Shown: positions 26,995-40,000 of the stretch, piece by piece | How positions within the stretch are numbered: the stretch's first letter is position 1 | Layout of the letters: every line of letters begins with the position of its first letter | Source: Varroa destructor | Lineage: Eukaryota > Arthropoda > Arachnida > Mesostigmata > Varroidae | Direction of reading: 5' to 3' | Assembly (NCBI RefSeq): GCF_002443255.2 | Contig: NW_019211454.1 | Coordinates: 51,898,118 to 51,962,117, forward strand | DNA: 64,000 nt | Notes under the pieces: generated by a model | What the model was told of the DNA's origin: nothing | The model's database searches: none | What the model saw: only the letters and a program-made list of their open reading frames with translations | Translations under genes and position numbers: made by a program

Positions 26995-28022
26995 TCACTG
27001 GCGGCTCGCAGAACTGAAAAGGGGCGCCCCAGGGCTCTGCGCACCGAAAAATGCGCTGAATTGATTCTGGCCACCGTTGACGCCCCCTGCGCCTGAAGAG
27101 GTGAACAGGCTGAAATCATCATTGGAAGCAGGATTGTTGTTGCAGTTAGTATCGCCTGTCGATTTCCCTGACGTGACATCCACGCTGTCTTCCAGCGACG
27201 CCTGTTGCTGCTGCTGCTGCTGCTGCTGTTGTTCTTGTTGCAGATTGAGCTGACTCAGTAGCTGCAGCTGTTGCACGAGCTGGCTGTGCTCGGGGCCGAA
27301 CGCCGAGCTGGCCTGATCGCCGCCCGCTCCGGAGCTGGGGCCGTGTTGTTGGCCCGAGATCGGAAGGGGCGGCCCCGAGCTATGGCCGCCTCCGGCCTGC
27401 TGCGACTGTTCGGGCTCGTCCTTGTTGAGCTCGAGATACGCCCGAATCTGGCTGATATGGCTCGGCGAGAAAAGGTGGTCCTGTAATGAGCTGGAAAATG
27501 ACTCGTAGCGGGTGTTGCAGATGTCACATTGTTCCGGCCGGGCAGGCTCGAGCTCGGGCACCTGGCCCATCTTGAGAGCGGCCGCCTTGGTCTTCTTCTC
27601 CTTGGCGCGGGCGTTCTGGAACCAGACCTGGATTACCCGTTTGGGCAGTCCGATCTGGGCGCCCAGACTCTCGCACTCGGCCATCGTGGGCGTCTTATAG
27701 TCGTGAAAAATACTCTTCATAATCCGAATCTGCACCGAGCTCATTTGCGTGCGGAAGCGTTTGGCCTGACCACCGGGAGCGGCGGGTCGACCCTCGGTCG
27801 AGCCAGGCGAGGTCTGCTGCTCGTAGTAGACCACCGAGTCACCATTCTCGGACATGTTTAAGTCGTTACCGTCGTTCTGGTACTGATCCTGAGTGTCTTC
27901 AGAGTCGGACTCAACGCGGGCCAGACCCATTCGCGGTTTCGCGTGGGGCTCATCAGGCCCGCTGAGGTCCAACGGCGTGGTCGTCGTCGTTGTCATCAGA
28001 GTCGACAACGGCATATCAACAC
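26995..28022 (-). CDS. zfh2: zfh2 exon 9: homeodomain 4, last finger, C-terminus
   Basis: The acceptor is GGCGTCTTGCAG (AG at 28024-28023), phase 1 in, and the TGA stop is at 26997-26995. It encodes an acidic/Ser-rich linker and homeodomain 4 at about residues 3387-3446 ([18 protein letters not shown]...[15 protein letters not shown]), closely matching ZFHX3 homeodomain 4. The finger [20 protein letters not shown] follows at about 3465-3488, then a Gln run and a Ser/Gly-rich tail ending SSASRQ. The tail is far shorter than the vertebrate C-terminus, which has further fingers, so alternative 3' splicing cannot be excluded. Confidence 0.94.
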
Positions 28023-31000
28023 CTGCAAGACGCCACAAATGCATTGGCTTAGACTGGAAAGTGGGGTACTTTCCACTTTGCCTGTATAAAGCCCTAAAAA
28101 ACACTGGCACCGGCCTTACTACAACGCGTTTTTTTTCTTACCAAAGCGTGCACCAAAAGCAAGCGAAGCAATACCCGCGACAACAAAAGCGCCGATGAAA
28201 TCTATCCATTTAGAGTCAGTAGCATCCACTGGTTGAGGCTTAAGTTAAGCTGACTGGCAGGTTCCTCTTACCTTGCTTCTTAGCACTCAGGTCCGTGGGA
28301 CCATTGAGTTCCTCAAGGAACCGTTTGAACTCTTCAACGTTATGCTTGCTTTCCTCAACAGCAAATGAAGGGTTCGGGACCTCGTCAGGGTTCGAATTAT
28401 CTGCGTCACCATCAGGAAAGGCGTCGATGTTCAGCTCACCTGAAGTAAACGAGCGAAACGTATGTAAAAATAAGTTACTTTTACACCACTGGAAGCAAAC
28501 TAAGTTTAACTACAACATGCAATTTTTCAATTTCTAATCTCATTATTCTGCACTAAACACCGAGTCATTATACATGATTAGCCCGCAGTGTTTCTCTGTA
28601 CAGCCTAATAATCAAAGAGATCTTTGAAACGGTAAAACGATTATTGTCGTTTACGCAGTGATGTTTGTTTGCCTGCATTGTCAGCACAAACGACACACAA
28701 CAGTACGTTGATGCGCTAGTTTTCGCCGCAGCGTTTGCCACCGATTACTGTTCAACTAATTACTACCATTGCGGCTTGTGCTGTTGCCATTGCTGTCGTC
28801 TTTGCCGCCGCCGTCGCTGTTGTTACTCATAATGAACGTAGTCATTTGTTTATTGCTTCCCAGCGGCAGCACCAGCGTATCGCGTAGCGTATCGCACTAT
28901 CGTAGTCACTAGTTCTGGTTGTAAGAAATATTGGTAGCAGCAGCGGCGATAATGGTGATGCCAGACAGCGCTTTTTGCTTGCTGTCTGCCTCCACCACTG
29001 CGTTCAACGCGTCCCATTGCCTACCGACGTGTATCCGGCGCGTCTGGAGGCGGGGCTAGCGAGAACCGGCCAATCCGACGCGGCGCTCTTCTCTGTCGTC
29101 CGCCATTCGGTTGGGCTGTTCCGTCCGACTGGTCGATTGCCAGTTAAAGAGCGATGGCTGGCTGGGCGAGCCATGGACGAGCCTTGTAATTACGTCGGGC
29201 AAGCCAGCCAGGGGTATTTAGTTCTGTTAGTTGTACTTTTCCTTTGTCTCTCTCTTTCTCTCGCGTTCATTCGCCTTCGTTCTTGTTTTGTCCGATTCAC
29301 ATTCTACCACCTAGCAGCAGCCAGCATCACTCGAATAGCCAATGAAAAACACGACGACTAGCCACCGTAACCGCCGTTACTGTAGTGCAATGTCGCCGTT
29401 AAACGAGGAGCCTGCGACAGTCGCCGTACGAGCGAACGAGAAAATAGAAAAGAAACGTAGGTTTAAAAAGCGGAGAAAACGAAATAAGTAACGAAACAAC
29501 GAGGACGGCAACGCCGAAGGGAGAGTGACGATCGGGAAGAACGCAAACGCTTGATAGGTTTTTCAAGGGAGGAGGAGGAGGAGGAGGAGGAGGAGGAGGG
29601 GGGAGGATGTCTTAACTCAATTAAATGTAGGGAAGCATTTCAGGGCTTCGGTTAAGCCCGAATGGGAAAAAATTCGGTGTTTTCGCGTTGGTTCTAATTA
29701 TATATGAACTCATTATCCCAGACAGATATATCGCTGATTATTGGATTATTATTATACACCGTATTACGCGTATCGGACCGATAGAAAGCAAAAACGGCCA
29801 ACATATGAACCTCTTTTCACTTAAATAGCGGCTGTGCACGTATTTATTGATGTTTTGAATTCCAAATTTAACAACTGGATTTATATAAGAAATACTGGAC
29901 CACCCTTTACTGATTGGTGACAACAGACGGGAGCCTAATACACGCACAAACTTTAGCATTGTGCACGCCTTGCATATATAGAATGTTAAATTTTGACGGC
30001 CACAATAGTATCCTGTCAAGTTATATATTCATCCAAGCAAACGTTGTTAACGTAGGAGCGATATCGGGCTGTCGGGAATGACTTCGATAGGAGGAAATGG
30101 TCGGGTAGTGTATTCTGGGGAAAAGAAAGATAAGGTTTTTTTGAACTACTGTTTAATTCTGACGCAGGACACGAGGTAAAGCTACTGGTAAACTGTGTCA
30201 TTACATCTGCGTGATATCATCGGCGCAATCAAAACTAACATGATTTGGTCATCAACCACCTTTACAACCGGCGACCCAACCAAGTAGTGCTTTATATTGT
30301 AGCACTCGATCGGACGTATATATTTTTATTGTTATTATTATTTTGAGGCTGATGGTTTTTACATTCATTTTAGACGCTATGCGTCGGTTATCAGCGCTCC
30401 ACCAAACAACGGTGGCAATAAGCAAGCACGCTGGCCTGTCTAGTTCTCGCAAATCGGCCCACTGGGTTGACACACCGATGGACACCGTGGCACCAGTTGA
30501 GCAGCCCCGGGCAGTGTCTTCTTCAGCTCTCCTGGTGCTGTCGCCGCTTGGTGCTTATAGTCACTTATGACTTTTCCTATAAAAAGATCCAATGTGCTTT
30601 AGCGTGAGGTGGCCATTACGTGGTTGGTTTCTCGACGACGCAATGGCGGTCAAGGCTTTATAGAGGGTGACGCATCTTTAAGTTCATCGTCCACGTCGAC
30701 AGGCCGATAGACAACGGTCTTCATCGGCCATTCGTTTACTCGCTTACTTACCCTCTCAGTCATAGCAATAACTGACACTCTCAGATGTTCTACGTAGATG
30801 TGTCGTTACAAAAATCGAAAAGTAAGCAGGTACTTTGATTTGATGATGATGACAAGAGTGGGGCATTCTGGGGCATAAAAAGGTTTTCGAAAATCAGGAA
30901 CGACGTTCGAAAGAGAAGCAAACGAACAGAACAGTACCGACAGCAACGAACATCGTAAAAAGTCTCGAACTGTTGTTGAGTCAGAATGAGTGAACAAACA

Positions 31001-34000
31001 AACGCCTATAGGAGTGTAATTGGCGCTCTATTGATCGATGGCTTTGCCATTTCAACGACTGGTAACAAAATTTGAATGACTGGACGGACCGCACAAACAG
31101 GCGAATACTTCGCCAACGAATTAAAGGCTACCGATGAGGCGTTTTGTCAAGCGCAATTGTGCTTCATACGTACGGTCGATTGAACTCGCGGTAATGGCAG
31201 CTGTGAGCCGAGTGATTGATATAGTGAATACCAATCTAACTTCGTTCGACGATTAGCGCAATTCATAATGATACCATTCGAGGAACAGACATACTATTCT
31301 CCGTTTCAAAATTTACATTAACAACCGTCTATTGTAAAGCTCTCTCCATTCGTTCTCACTGAAATATAAGTAGCCGATGGTAATGGCGAGTGACGCCTCC
31401 GCGTAAACACGGCGCGCGTCCGATTTGCACCACCATTGACGGCATCACCAACGTCGACGTAAAAGCTGGTTGCTGACTGCTGACTGAGCATTCAGTCAAT
31501 GGCACAAAACCGAAAACCAACATACGACCAATCAGCCACACAGGCCAAAGCAGTATTCGTTGTTGCTAACAGCCCATGCTTGTTTGTTGTTATTGCTGCC
31601 ATCATCATCATCATCGACATCATGGTCCTCGTCAGGCCAGCCGCTCTCAGTTCGTTTTGTGTCATTATGCGCACCCTTTATTATTGTCGGCATCTTTCTT
31701 CAGCGTGTCCTTTGCTAGTTTAGGAGTACCCTCTTCGAGGATAAGTTGCACCGCGACAATCATCAATGAGCTTTACAGCGTAACGCGACGTAGCGTAACG
31801 GGTACGACGGTGTGGAGTGCGGACGTTCTAAGACGGGATGCTCGTCGGCAGGAACCCAACAGTGTTCGACGTGACAAGCGTTTGGTTGGCGGTTAAGCAC
31901 TAATAAGCCCACGTTGACCGATGTCACCATCACAAATAGCGCGTCGACCACGACGACGACGACGACAATCGGACGGAAAATGCGACGCCATCTTGAGACA
32001 CTGTCTATCCTTTGCTGCAAGTGCAGTATCGTCTAAGATCAATACGTCTCTTGTTTAGGCTCAGTGTCGCAATGCTACCCCTACGCCACGTTCCAGCCGC
32101 CATTTCTCCTGGGCGTCTCTACGATCGGTTACAATGCAGACGACAACCAACGAATACAGTAAAACGAGTCCAAGTTACAAGCCACGACAATACTAGATTA
32201 CTATCGAATTTTCTGAAACATCGTTAGCATCCGCAGATGAACATTTAACGACTTGGCAAATGCAAAAGGTCAACGAAAAAAGAAAGTGGAGGAGAGGGCC
32301 ATCATTGGCCAAACGATGAGCTGAATAGATCGATACTATGAAAGGAAGTTAGCTATCGGTGTCTGCGAATGCCTAGAAACTAACCGTTCGATGACATAGT
32401 TGGGCGGTGCAGCGACAAAAAGATCGTGTGGTTTCAAAGGCCCACACTTTAATAAAGGATAAGTGAACAAATGCCACCCTTTTTTATACTTGATTTTTTG
32501 CCGTTCAACAAATCTACAAATAGCTGCAAAGCCAAATAAATGGACCACACACTACAGGGCATCAAATACTGTTGTTAATTTCATGTTTGCTCAGTGTCTT
32601 ATAAACCAAACCGTACTACCGAAAATATTAGAGAAGACTGCCTCCAGAAATGTAGCTACGTCGTTACCAATAAACATTACCTTCTAAACCCCGCACGTTA
32701 GCCGCCCTATCGCAGATTTTAACCATCCTACACAGTGCCTACACATAATAGGGGATGAGAACAAACCGAATTTACCTTTGGAGTAGAGATCGGCGTGCCG
32801 AGTCGCGAGATGCGATTCTAGCGCGCTGCGGGCCTTGAACAGGGCCCGGCAGAAGGGGCAGCGCTTGTGGATAGCTTGTTGGTGGGCGCGAAACTGGCCT
32901 TTGCGTTCGCGGGCCCGGGTGTTCTGGAACCAAACCTGCACCACTCGCTTCTTGAGCCCGACATCTCGCGCGATAGATTCCAGCATCTTCCGACTGGGGT
33001 TCGACTCTTGCTGGTACTTCTGGTAGAGGAAGTCGAGTTGCTCCGGAAGGATGGTCGTACGCAGTCGTTTGTCCCTGAAGGAAGCAAAGCAACGTGCAAG
33101 CCGGAATTAGCCTCAAGATGCCCGATTGATCGAATCGTTGATCTTAGATCCATGCAAGGGGAGTGGACGTCGAACGCAATTTGCTTGCGAAGATGGACGC
33201 TTACCTTGGAGAACCATCTCCGCTGGCGTCCTTGCTTGGAGAGCACTCCTCGTCAGTGCTGGCTGAATCTGGTTTTCGTTTCCATTGTCCATTACTACCT
33301 TCCTCCATCATTCCCGGAAAGGCCAAATTTTGAGCGGTCGCTATCGGGTTCGCTATAGTGCTTTTGGGAGTTTGGGGCTGTTGGGCTGAGGAAGGCGTGC
33401 CGGTGAACAGGTTAGGGTTCATCACGTGTATGACCTGATGTTCACGCCATTGCTCGAACCGTGAGAATACCAAGGGACACTTGTCACAACGAAAGGTTCC
33501 CGCGCCAACAGACACTGCTGCGGCTGAGGGAGCTGAGGGTGTACCCGTAGGGGATAAGGCGGGACCAAGAGGGCTCTGGGCCAGAGGGGTTAGAGCATTA
33601 AGCGAGGGGGGTTGGACGCCCGACGTCTGGGATTGTTGTTGTTGCTGTTGTTGTTGTTGAGCCTGCGCCTGGGCTACTTGAATAGCCAGTGCAGCAGGTA
33701 GGGCTACCGCCAGGGCGCGCTCCGAGCTAAGGTTGGCCCCAGAGGACGCCGTGCTTTTGGGAGTGCCAGAAGGCTCTGGAGTATCTGGGGGCGTCTGACT
33801 GCTGCCGACGCTGCTCTCCGGGCGATCCGGCTGGGACGACTGCTGCTCCTGCGCGGACTTCAGTTGCAGGGCGATCGGATTCTCGTCCTTGAAGCATGAG
33901 TTCCTCTGATGCTTGATAAGCTCGTAGTAGCGCTGAAACACCTGGTGGCACTTCTTGCACTGATAGTTTAGGCCGGGGGTCCTCTGAAATCGTCCGCTTT

Positions 34001-37000
34001 CATCTTCGGAGGTCTGCGGCTGGTTTTCGTAGACCTTCCTCGCCTTCTGCCTGGCATTTTGGAACCACACCACGATCACGCGCGGACTGAGATTAAGTAG
34101 TTTCGACAAATACTCCAAATCATCGTCTTTCGGGTAGGCATTGGATTCGAAGAATTCCTGCAAAACCTTGATCTGATAATCCGTGAAGCGAGTTCTGTTG
34201 GCGCGTTTTCCGCTGGGCGGCGTTGGAGCAGAGGGCGGGGCTGCCGCCAGGTTGGCTTGCAGCAGAGCTGTCGGTGAAGCAGCGGCTCCAAGCGCTTGGG
34301 CTTGAGCCTGCACTTGCATCTCTTTCAACAGCGTCTCCTGAAGCAGGTCGGGATTGCTGAGCAACTCAGGTTTCGCCTGGAGCAGCCGCTCGTGGGTCTT
34401 CACTAGCTCCTGAATCCCCTCGCTTGCCTCCTTTCCGCCGCCCTCGCCCATCAACATAGCCATCATAAGCACATGCTGTTGAATAGCCATTGCATTCGCA
34501 GCTTGTTGTTGTTGTTGTTGTTGCTGCTGCTGCTGCTGCTGCTGTTGTTGTTGCTGTTGCTGTTGTTGTTGCTGCTGTTGCTGTTGTTGTTGTTGGGCAG
34601 TGGTTGTGGTCTCTTTGTTAACACTGGTACTACCGGGCTTTGACGGTTTCGGCGTACTGGGCGCGCTAGGTGTGGCGGGTGTCTCGAGTTTGATCACTTG
34701 CACGGGCGGCGTGGGGGGCGCCGGCGAGGGTGAGGGCTGAGGTGTAGGGGGCTGTTTAAGTGCGGGAGATGGGGCAGGAGATGGGGCAAGTTGTTGTTTT
34801 TTGTTTTCGCCGACCGCGCCTGCGGCTGCCACTGCCACCGCAGCTACCGTGCTGTCGCTAGTCAAGCAGACAGATTGACTCGACGCTGCTGCTGTCGCCG
34901 AGGTTGTGGTAATCGCCAACGGCTTGACGTCGCCGGCCCCGGAACTGCACACTTCCGAGATGGGGATAACCTTTGCCTCCCCAGTCTTCTCATACTCTTC
35001 TAGGTTCAGGTAGGTAGACGGGGGATTGTTGAAGTTGTAGGGAGAGTCCTTGTTTCGTTGGCGCTCCTTGAACAGGGTGTTGCGGAACCAGTGTTTGATT
35101 ACCTAAAAATCGAATCGATTATAATGATATATCCTATTGAATCAAGCAATTGTACAAAAAATTGATCGAAAAAAAAAAGAAAGAAATCAAATAATACGAC
35201 ATGCTGTCTTTGTAGAGTCAAATAGATACCATTTGACAAAGGTTGTTGGATCTACTTCCGATCGATCCTGGGCTCTGGATCTAATGATTGGAAAGTTTTT
35301 ACCAATAGGTACAAAATCAATACGAAATACACGCATGTCGGTAAATGTTCCTTTAGTATGATATTACTATATGATCAAAGCAGAACACAGGATCATCATT
35401 TACCTTAAGTGGCAGTCCAGACTTCTCCGACATCTCAAGGAGAGCCTCTTCGGTCGGGGAGTTATTGATGTCGAAGTAGGCGCGCAGGATCTTTAGTTGA
35501 TCGTCGGTGATCCGAGTACGCGCTCGTTTCTGCTGCTGCTGCTGTTGCTGTTGTTGTTGTTGCTGCTGCTGCTGCTGTTGTTGCTGCTGTTGTGCCGCAG
35601 CCTGCTGCGCCTGTTGTTGTTGTTGTTGTTGTTGTAGCGTGAGCTGCTGTTGCAGCAGCTTTTGATGCGCCAGCGGATCAGGCGCCTGTCCCATTTGGCC
35701 GAACACCTGTTGAAGCAACTGTTGTTGCTGTTTAGCCATTGCGTTAGCGGCGGCCTGGTCACCCGCCGCGGGTCCGGCGCCTGTGGCAGCAGCAGCGCCA
35801 GCCGCGTTCTGCGCGGCGGCAGCGGCCAACTGCAGTTGCATCAACTGCTGTTGGAAGAGGTTCTTTTGAGCCGCTAAGACGGTCTGGTCGGCACCGGCAG
35901 CCGTAGCGGCAGCCATCTGCTGTTGCATGGCTTTCTGCTGGGCGGCTAAGAGCGCCGCTGGATCCTGCCCGGTCATCATAGCATGCTGGATGGCCGCGGC
36001 TGCTAAAATGGGATCTACCTGTTGCATGGGATTGGCCGCTGCGGCAGCGGCTGTCAGGGGGTTCAGGGGGTTTATGTTCATCATCATCATTGAGAGGGGA
36101 TGCATGGGCGGCAACTGGCCGAGTTGTTGAAGTTGCTGCAGCTGCTGGGGGAGGGCTGTGGCAAGTTGAGGCGGGAGGCCCATCAAGCCCATCTGCATTA
36201 ACATCTGCAACTGGGCTGCCTGGGCGAGCTGCTCGGCGCTCTGCTGGTCGCTTCGGGTGCCGTCGTGGTTCTGGCTCTGCGGTCCGCTTTTGGGTAATGA
36301 AGGCTTTTTCGCTTGTGGCTGTGACTGGGCCGAGTCCGCACTTCCGCACTTGTTCGGCGCTTCCGCAGAGGCGTTTGAGGCGCTAATGCTGCTACTGCTG
36401 CCGCTGTTGTTGGCAGTGGCGGCGCTAGAACGCCGTGCAGCCTTCGTCGCCTGCGTATGCACCTTCGCCTCTTCCGGGACGACGCTCTCGGACGGCTCCT
36501 GTTTGACGTCGGAGCCCGACGAGGCGCTACCCTGTCCGGAACCGCCGAGGCTGCCGGAGCTCGCGCTGGGGCCCGTAGGTCCGTTAGTGCCTGCTGCTGC
36601 TGTCGCCTGTACCTGGTTGTTGCTGCAATTTCCTGCTGCTGTTACTGCGGCTGTAATAGCTGCTGCTGTTGTCCCGACGGCTCCGGAGTGGTTGCCGGAC
36701 CCAGGAGTGGGAGTGGTCTTGTTCTCGAAGTCGTTCCTAAACTTTTCCGCGACTTTGGAGACAACTTCTACAGGCACCACGTCTTTGTGGACTTCCTCGC
36801 GGTGTGCCTTCAATACCCAAACGCTCGAGAATTCCTTGCCGCACTCCGGGCAGCGGCATCGGTTGAGCTCAGGTAGATCGAGCTTTCCGGAGACATTTGC
36901 CGGCTTGTCAGAATCCTTCGCTACATCCTGGAGCTCGGGGGGCGTCTTCTGGTCACTGTCTTTATCCTTCTCCTCCTTATCCTTAGCGTCCAGGGTCTCC

Positions 37001-40000
37001 TGCGGCGCCCCGTCGGCCTCCAGCTTAATCTGCACCACGGCCCCGTTTTCCTGAGCGTTACTGTCTGCGCTTTTGGCCGCAGACAAGTCCCCGTCATCGG
37101 AGGCGCTGTCTTTTGCCTCATTGATCATTATTAGCGCCGCCGACGTGTCATCGCCCTCCCTCTTGTTGTCGTCTCTGTTATTGCTGCTGCTATTGTTGTC
37201 GTCCGGACGTTTCACTTTCTGGTTGAACTCGTTATATTGCATGACCACGTCGAAACCAAATGACTCGAGTAAATGCTTGTACATGGGCGGCTTTTTGCCA
37301 CTAGCATTAATGCTGCCGCCGACGCCGAAATTCTGATTGAATTGGTTTTGTAGAAGATTTTGTGGAGTATTTGCTTGCTGCTGCTGCTGCTGTTGTTGTT
37401 GTTGCTGCTGCTGCTGCTGGTTGACGGGTGCCGGCTGCATGCCTTTGGGGAGCTTGACTGGGCTGACATCCCCAGATGTTAACGCGGTTAGAAGCTGTTG
37501 AACCGCTGCATTCTGCTGGTGTTGCTGTGCTTGTTTCTGCAATATTGCAGCGGCATTCGTCATCGGACAGAACATTTGATGCTGGTTAAGTGCATCGGTA
37601 TTTGGAAAGGACTGGTTACAAGCTTGACACTGTTGCGCTCCGGTATGCTGTCCGCCCAGATGGTTCAGGAGCTGCTGTAGAAGCTCTCTTTCCTTGTCGG
37701 CTGCATTCTGCGAATGACCCACACCCTGGATGCTTTGCGCTAGACTTTGTATGTTATGCAGGTTTTGGGCAATCTGCTGGAAGTTCTGCAGCGCCACCTG
37801 ATCGGCAGATGCCTGTTCGTCGTCGTCAGGCCGTTCGATCAGCGGGAGCTGAAGATCCAGCTGTCCTTGCAGGGCCAGCTCGTGGATTTTCGCCGCCCGG
37901 CTCTGATGAAGAACGGAGCGGAGGTGGATTTCGAGTGTGGCATTCTGGCCGTAGCTAACCTTGCATAAGTTGCATTTGAACGGCTTACCGGACTCTTCGA
38001 TGATGTTGTTGTTGTTGGCCAGGGTGGCCGGCGACGGAGAGCTTCTGCTGGGCGAAACCTGGCCTGAGGGCGTGCCGGGAGCGGGTGGAGTGCCAGCACC
38101 GTCTTTTGAGCCAAGATGACCGGCTCCAACTGAGTTTTGGACACTATTTGCACATGTGCCACCCAAGGGCTGAGTGATCTGCTTGAGTTTGTGTTGGTGG
38201 CTAACCGAGTTATAGTGCCCTTGAAGGATACTCTTCTGGGTGAAGCTTTCTTTGCAAATATCGCACCTGTACGGTCGAGAGGGGTCGTTGTACTTGTCGA
38301 CGACGGGTCCCGCTTTGGCGCGGTGGCCCGCGCTTTTATGGTGCTCCGTCAGGTACGATTGCTTGGTGAAAGCCACCCGGCATCGATGGCACTTGTACTT
38401 GCGGTTGGGATCGTTGTAGGCGTCCTCCGCGCGCCGAGACTGGTTCATGTAGTCGTCTTTGAACGTGCTGTCAACAGGCTGCTCTTCGTCATCTAGCTCT
38501 TCTGGCTGAAGCTCCGGGTCATCGTTTTCAGCCGGAAGCATTTCGTCATCAGCATCACGGAGGCTCTCCTTCTTGAGCATCTCGTTGAGCACTGGATCGA
38601 GCACTCCTGAGCCTCCCTCCTTGTTAAGGAACGGGTTCTTCGCCAGGTACTCCTGGTATTTCCCCCTATCCTCGGGACTCATCGACGAGTGAGTGCTTTC
38701 GACATGTTTCTGGACAGCCTGAACCGACCTGAAATTTCTTCCGCAGATGACGCAACTCGTCGCCTGACGGATCGCGTGGTACTGTGAGTGCAGCTGTAGC
38801 TTTTCCATAGTTTTGAAAGCGAGCGAACATTGGTTGCATCGGTACTTGTAGACGTGCCTCTCCGACACTGTGAGATCTGATATAACCGTAAGGAAGTGAC
38901 TTTTAAAGTGATTTCTGAGATCGGGTGCAGCGCCGAATGAGGCGTCGCAGCCGGTCTTCCAGCACTGGAAAGAACCGGCCTCTTCGAAATGCTCGGGCAG
39001 GTCCTGCAGGTGGTTGAGGACATTGTCGAGGTTTTGGAACTGCTCGCCACACTTCTTGCAGGTTAGGTCTTCAGGGTCGGTCTTGTCGGGCTTGTCGTCC
39101 GCTTCGTCTTTTTCGGCTAGCTTCTCATCAGTGTCCATCTTTTCCTCCGTTCCTTCAGTCTCTGTGCCGGAATCGAGTCGCGGCCGTTTTGCCGACCGCG
39201 CTTCGCCGGTAGCCTGCACGATCGCAAGCAGCCTCTGCAAACCCTCTTTGGTGACGTTGTGCACTGCCAGCAAATGCTGGCCAATCATCTCAAGATCCGG
39301 GAACTCATCCTGGCACAGTGGGCATTGCACACAGCCCGAGCTGCTGCCGGAGGTGTCCAGGTCCTTCTTGCGACTAAGCTCCGAGTCGTTGCCGGAGTCC
39401 TTATCGGTGTCGGCCTTGCTTTCCTCCGACTTTGCTCGGTCCTTGAGTTCGGGATGGGAAGCCAAGTGCTCCCGGAAGGCGTCGTCCGAATCGCACACGA
39501 AGCTGCACAGACTGCAGTGACGCGCGTCTGTCGCCCTCGAGGAGTCGGATGTAGCAGCGCCTGAAAGAATACGAGTAAAACTTTAACTTTCGAGTCACAG
39601 AGAAGACACTTCGATCAAAAACGAAGAAGAATAACACGGTCACAAATCTTCAACAAGCTACGGTAGGCCACCACACTGATCACACTTTAACTGCTGCAAC
39701 TTATTGTTGTGGCACTCACCCTGATTCTTAACGGTGACAAGGAGTGAGTCCAAGATGTCACAGGGTTCGGCCTGCGCCTTCATGATATGGTCGGCTCCTC
39801 CGGTGTGTTCGATGAGTTGCGACCTCTTAGCGGTAACGAACTCGCAAAGCTTGCAGCTGTACTGCAGGACTTGTTGCTGCTGAGCCTGAGGCTGGTGGGC
39901 GGCCTCCAGCTGCACCAGACGATTGAATGCTCGCTGGCACATTTGGTGACGCGGGCTGGCCGCGTGCAGCTGGAGCTTATGTACGGAGTTGGTGTAGTAG

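Noticed and set aside
30743..30790. Extra zfh2 exon in intron 7 ending at GAGG|GTAAGTAAG
   Set aside because: The best acceptor gives a 38-nt segment, which would break the frame between exons 7 and 8, and no in-phase alternative was found.
35353..35403. Continuation of the exon 5 ORF past 35404
   Set aside because: The extra residues [16 protein letters not shown] are intron read-through. A GTAAAT donor at 35403 and the recognition helix VIKHWFRN in exon 6 show the true junction.
36257..37054. 265-codon plus-strand ORF
   Set aside because: It is antisense to the low-complexity Ser/Ala/Gly/Gln-rich part of zfh2 exon 5. Stop codons are rare on that strand because of codon composition, and it has no domain or splice context.
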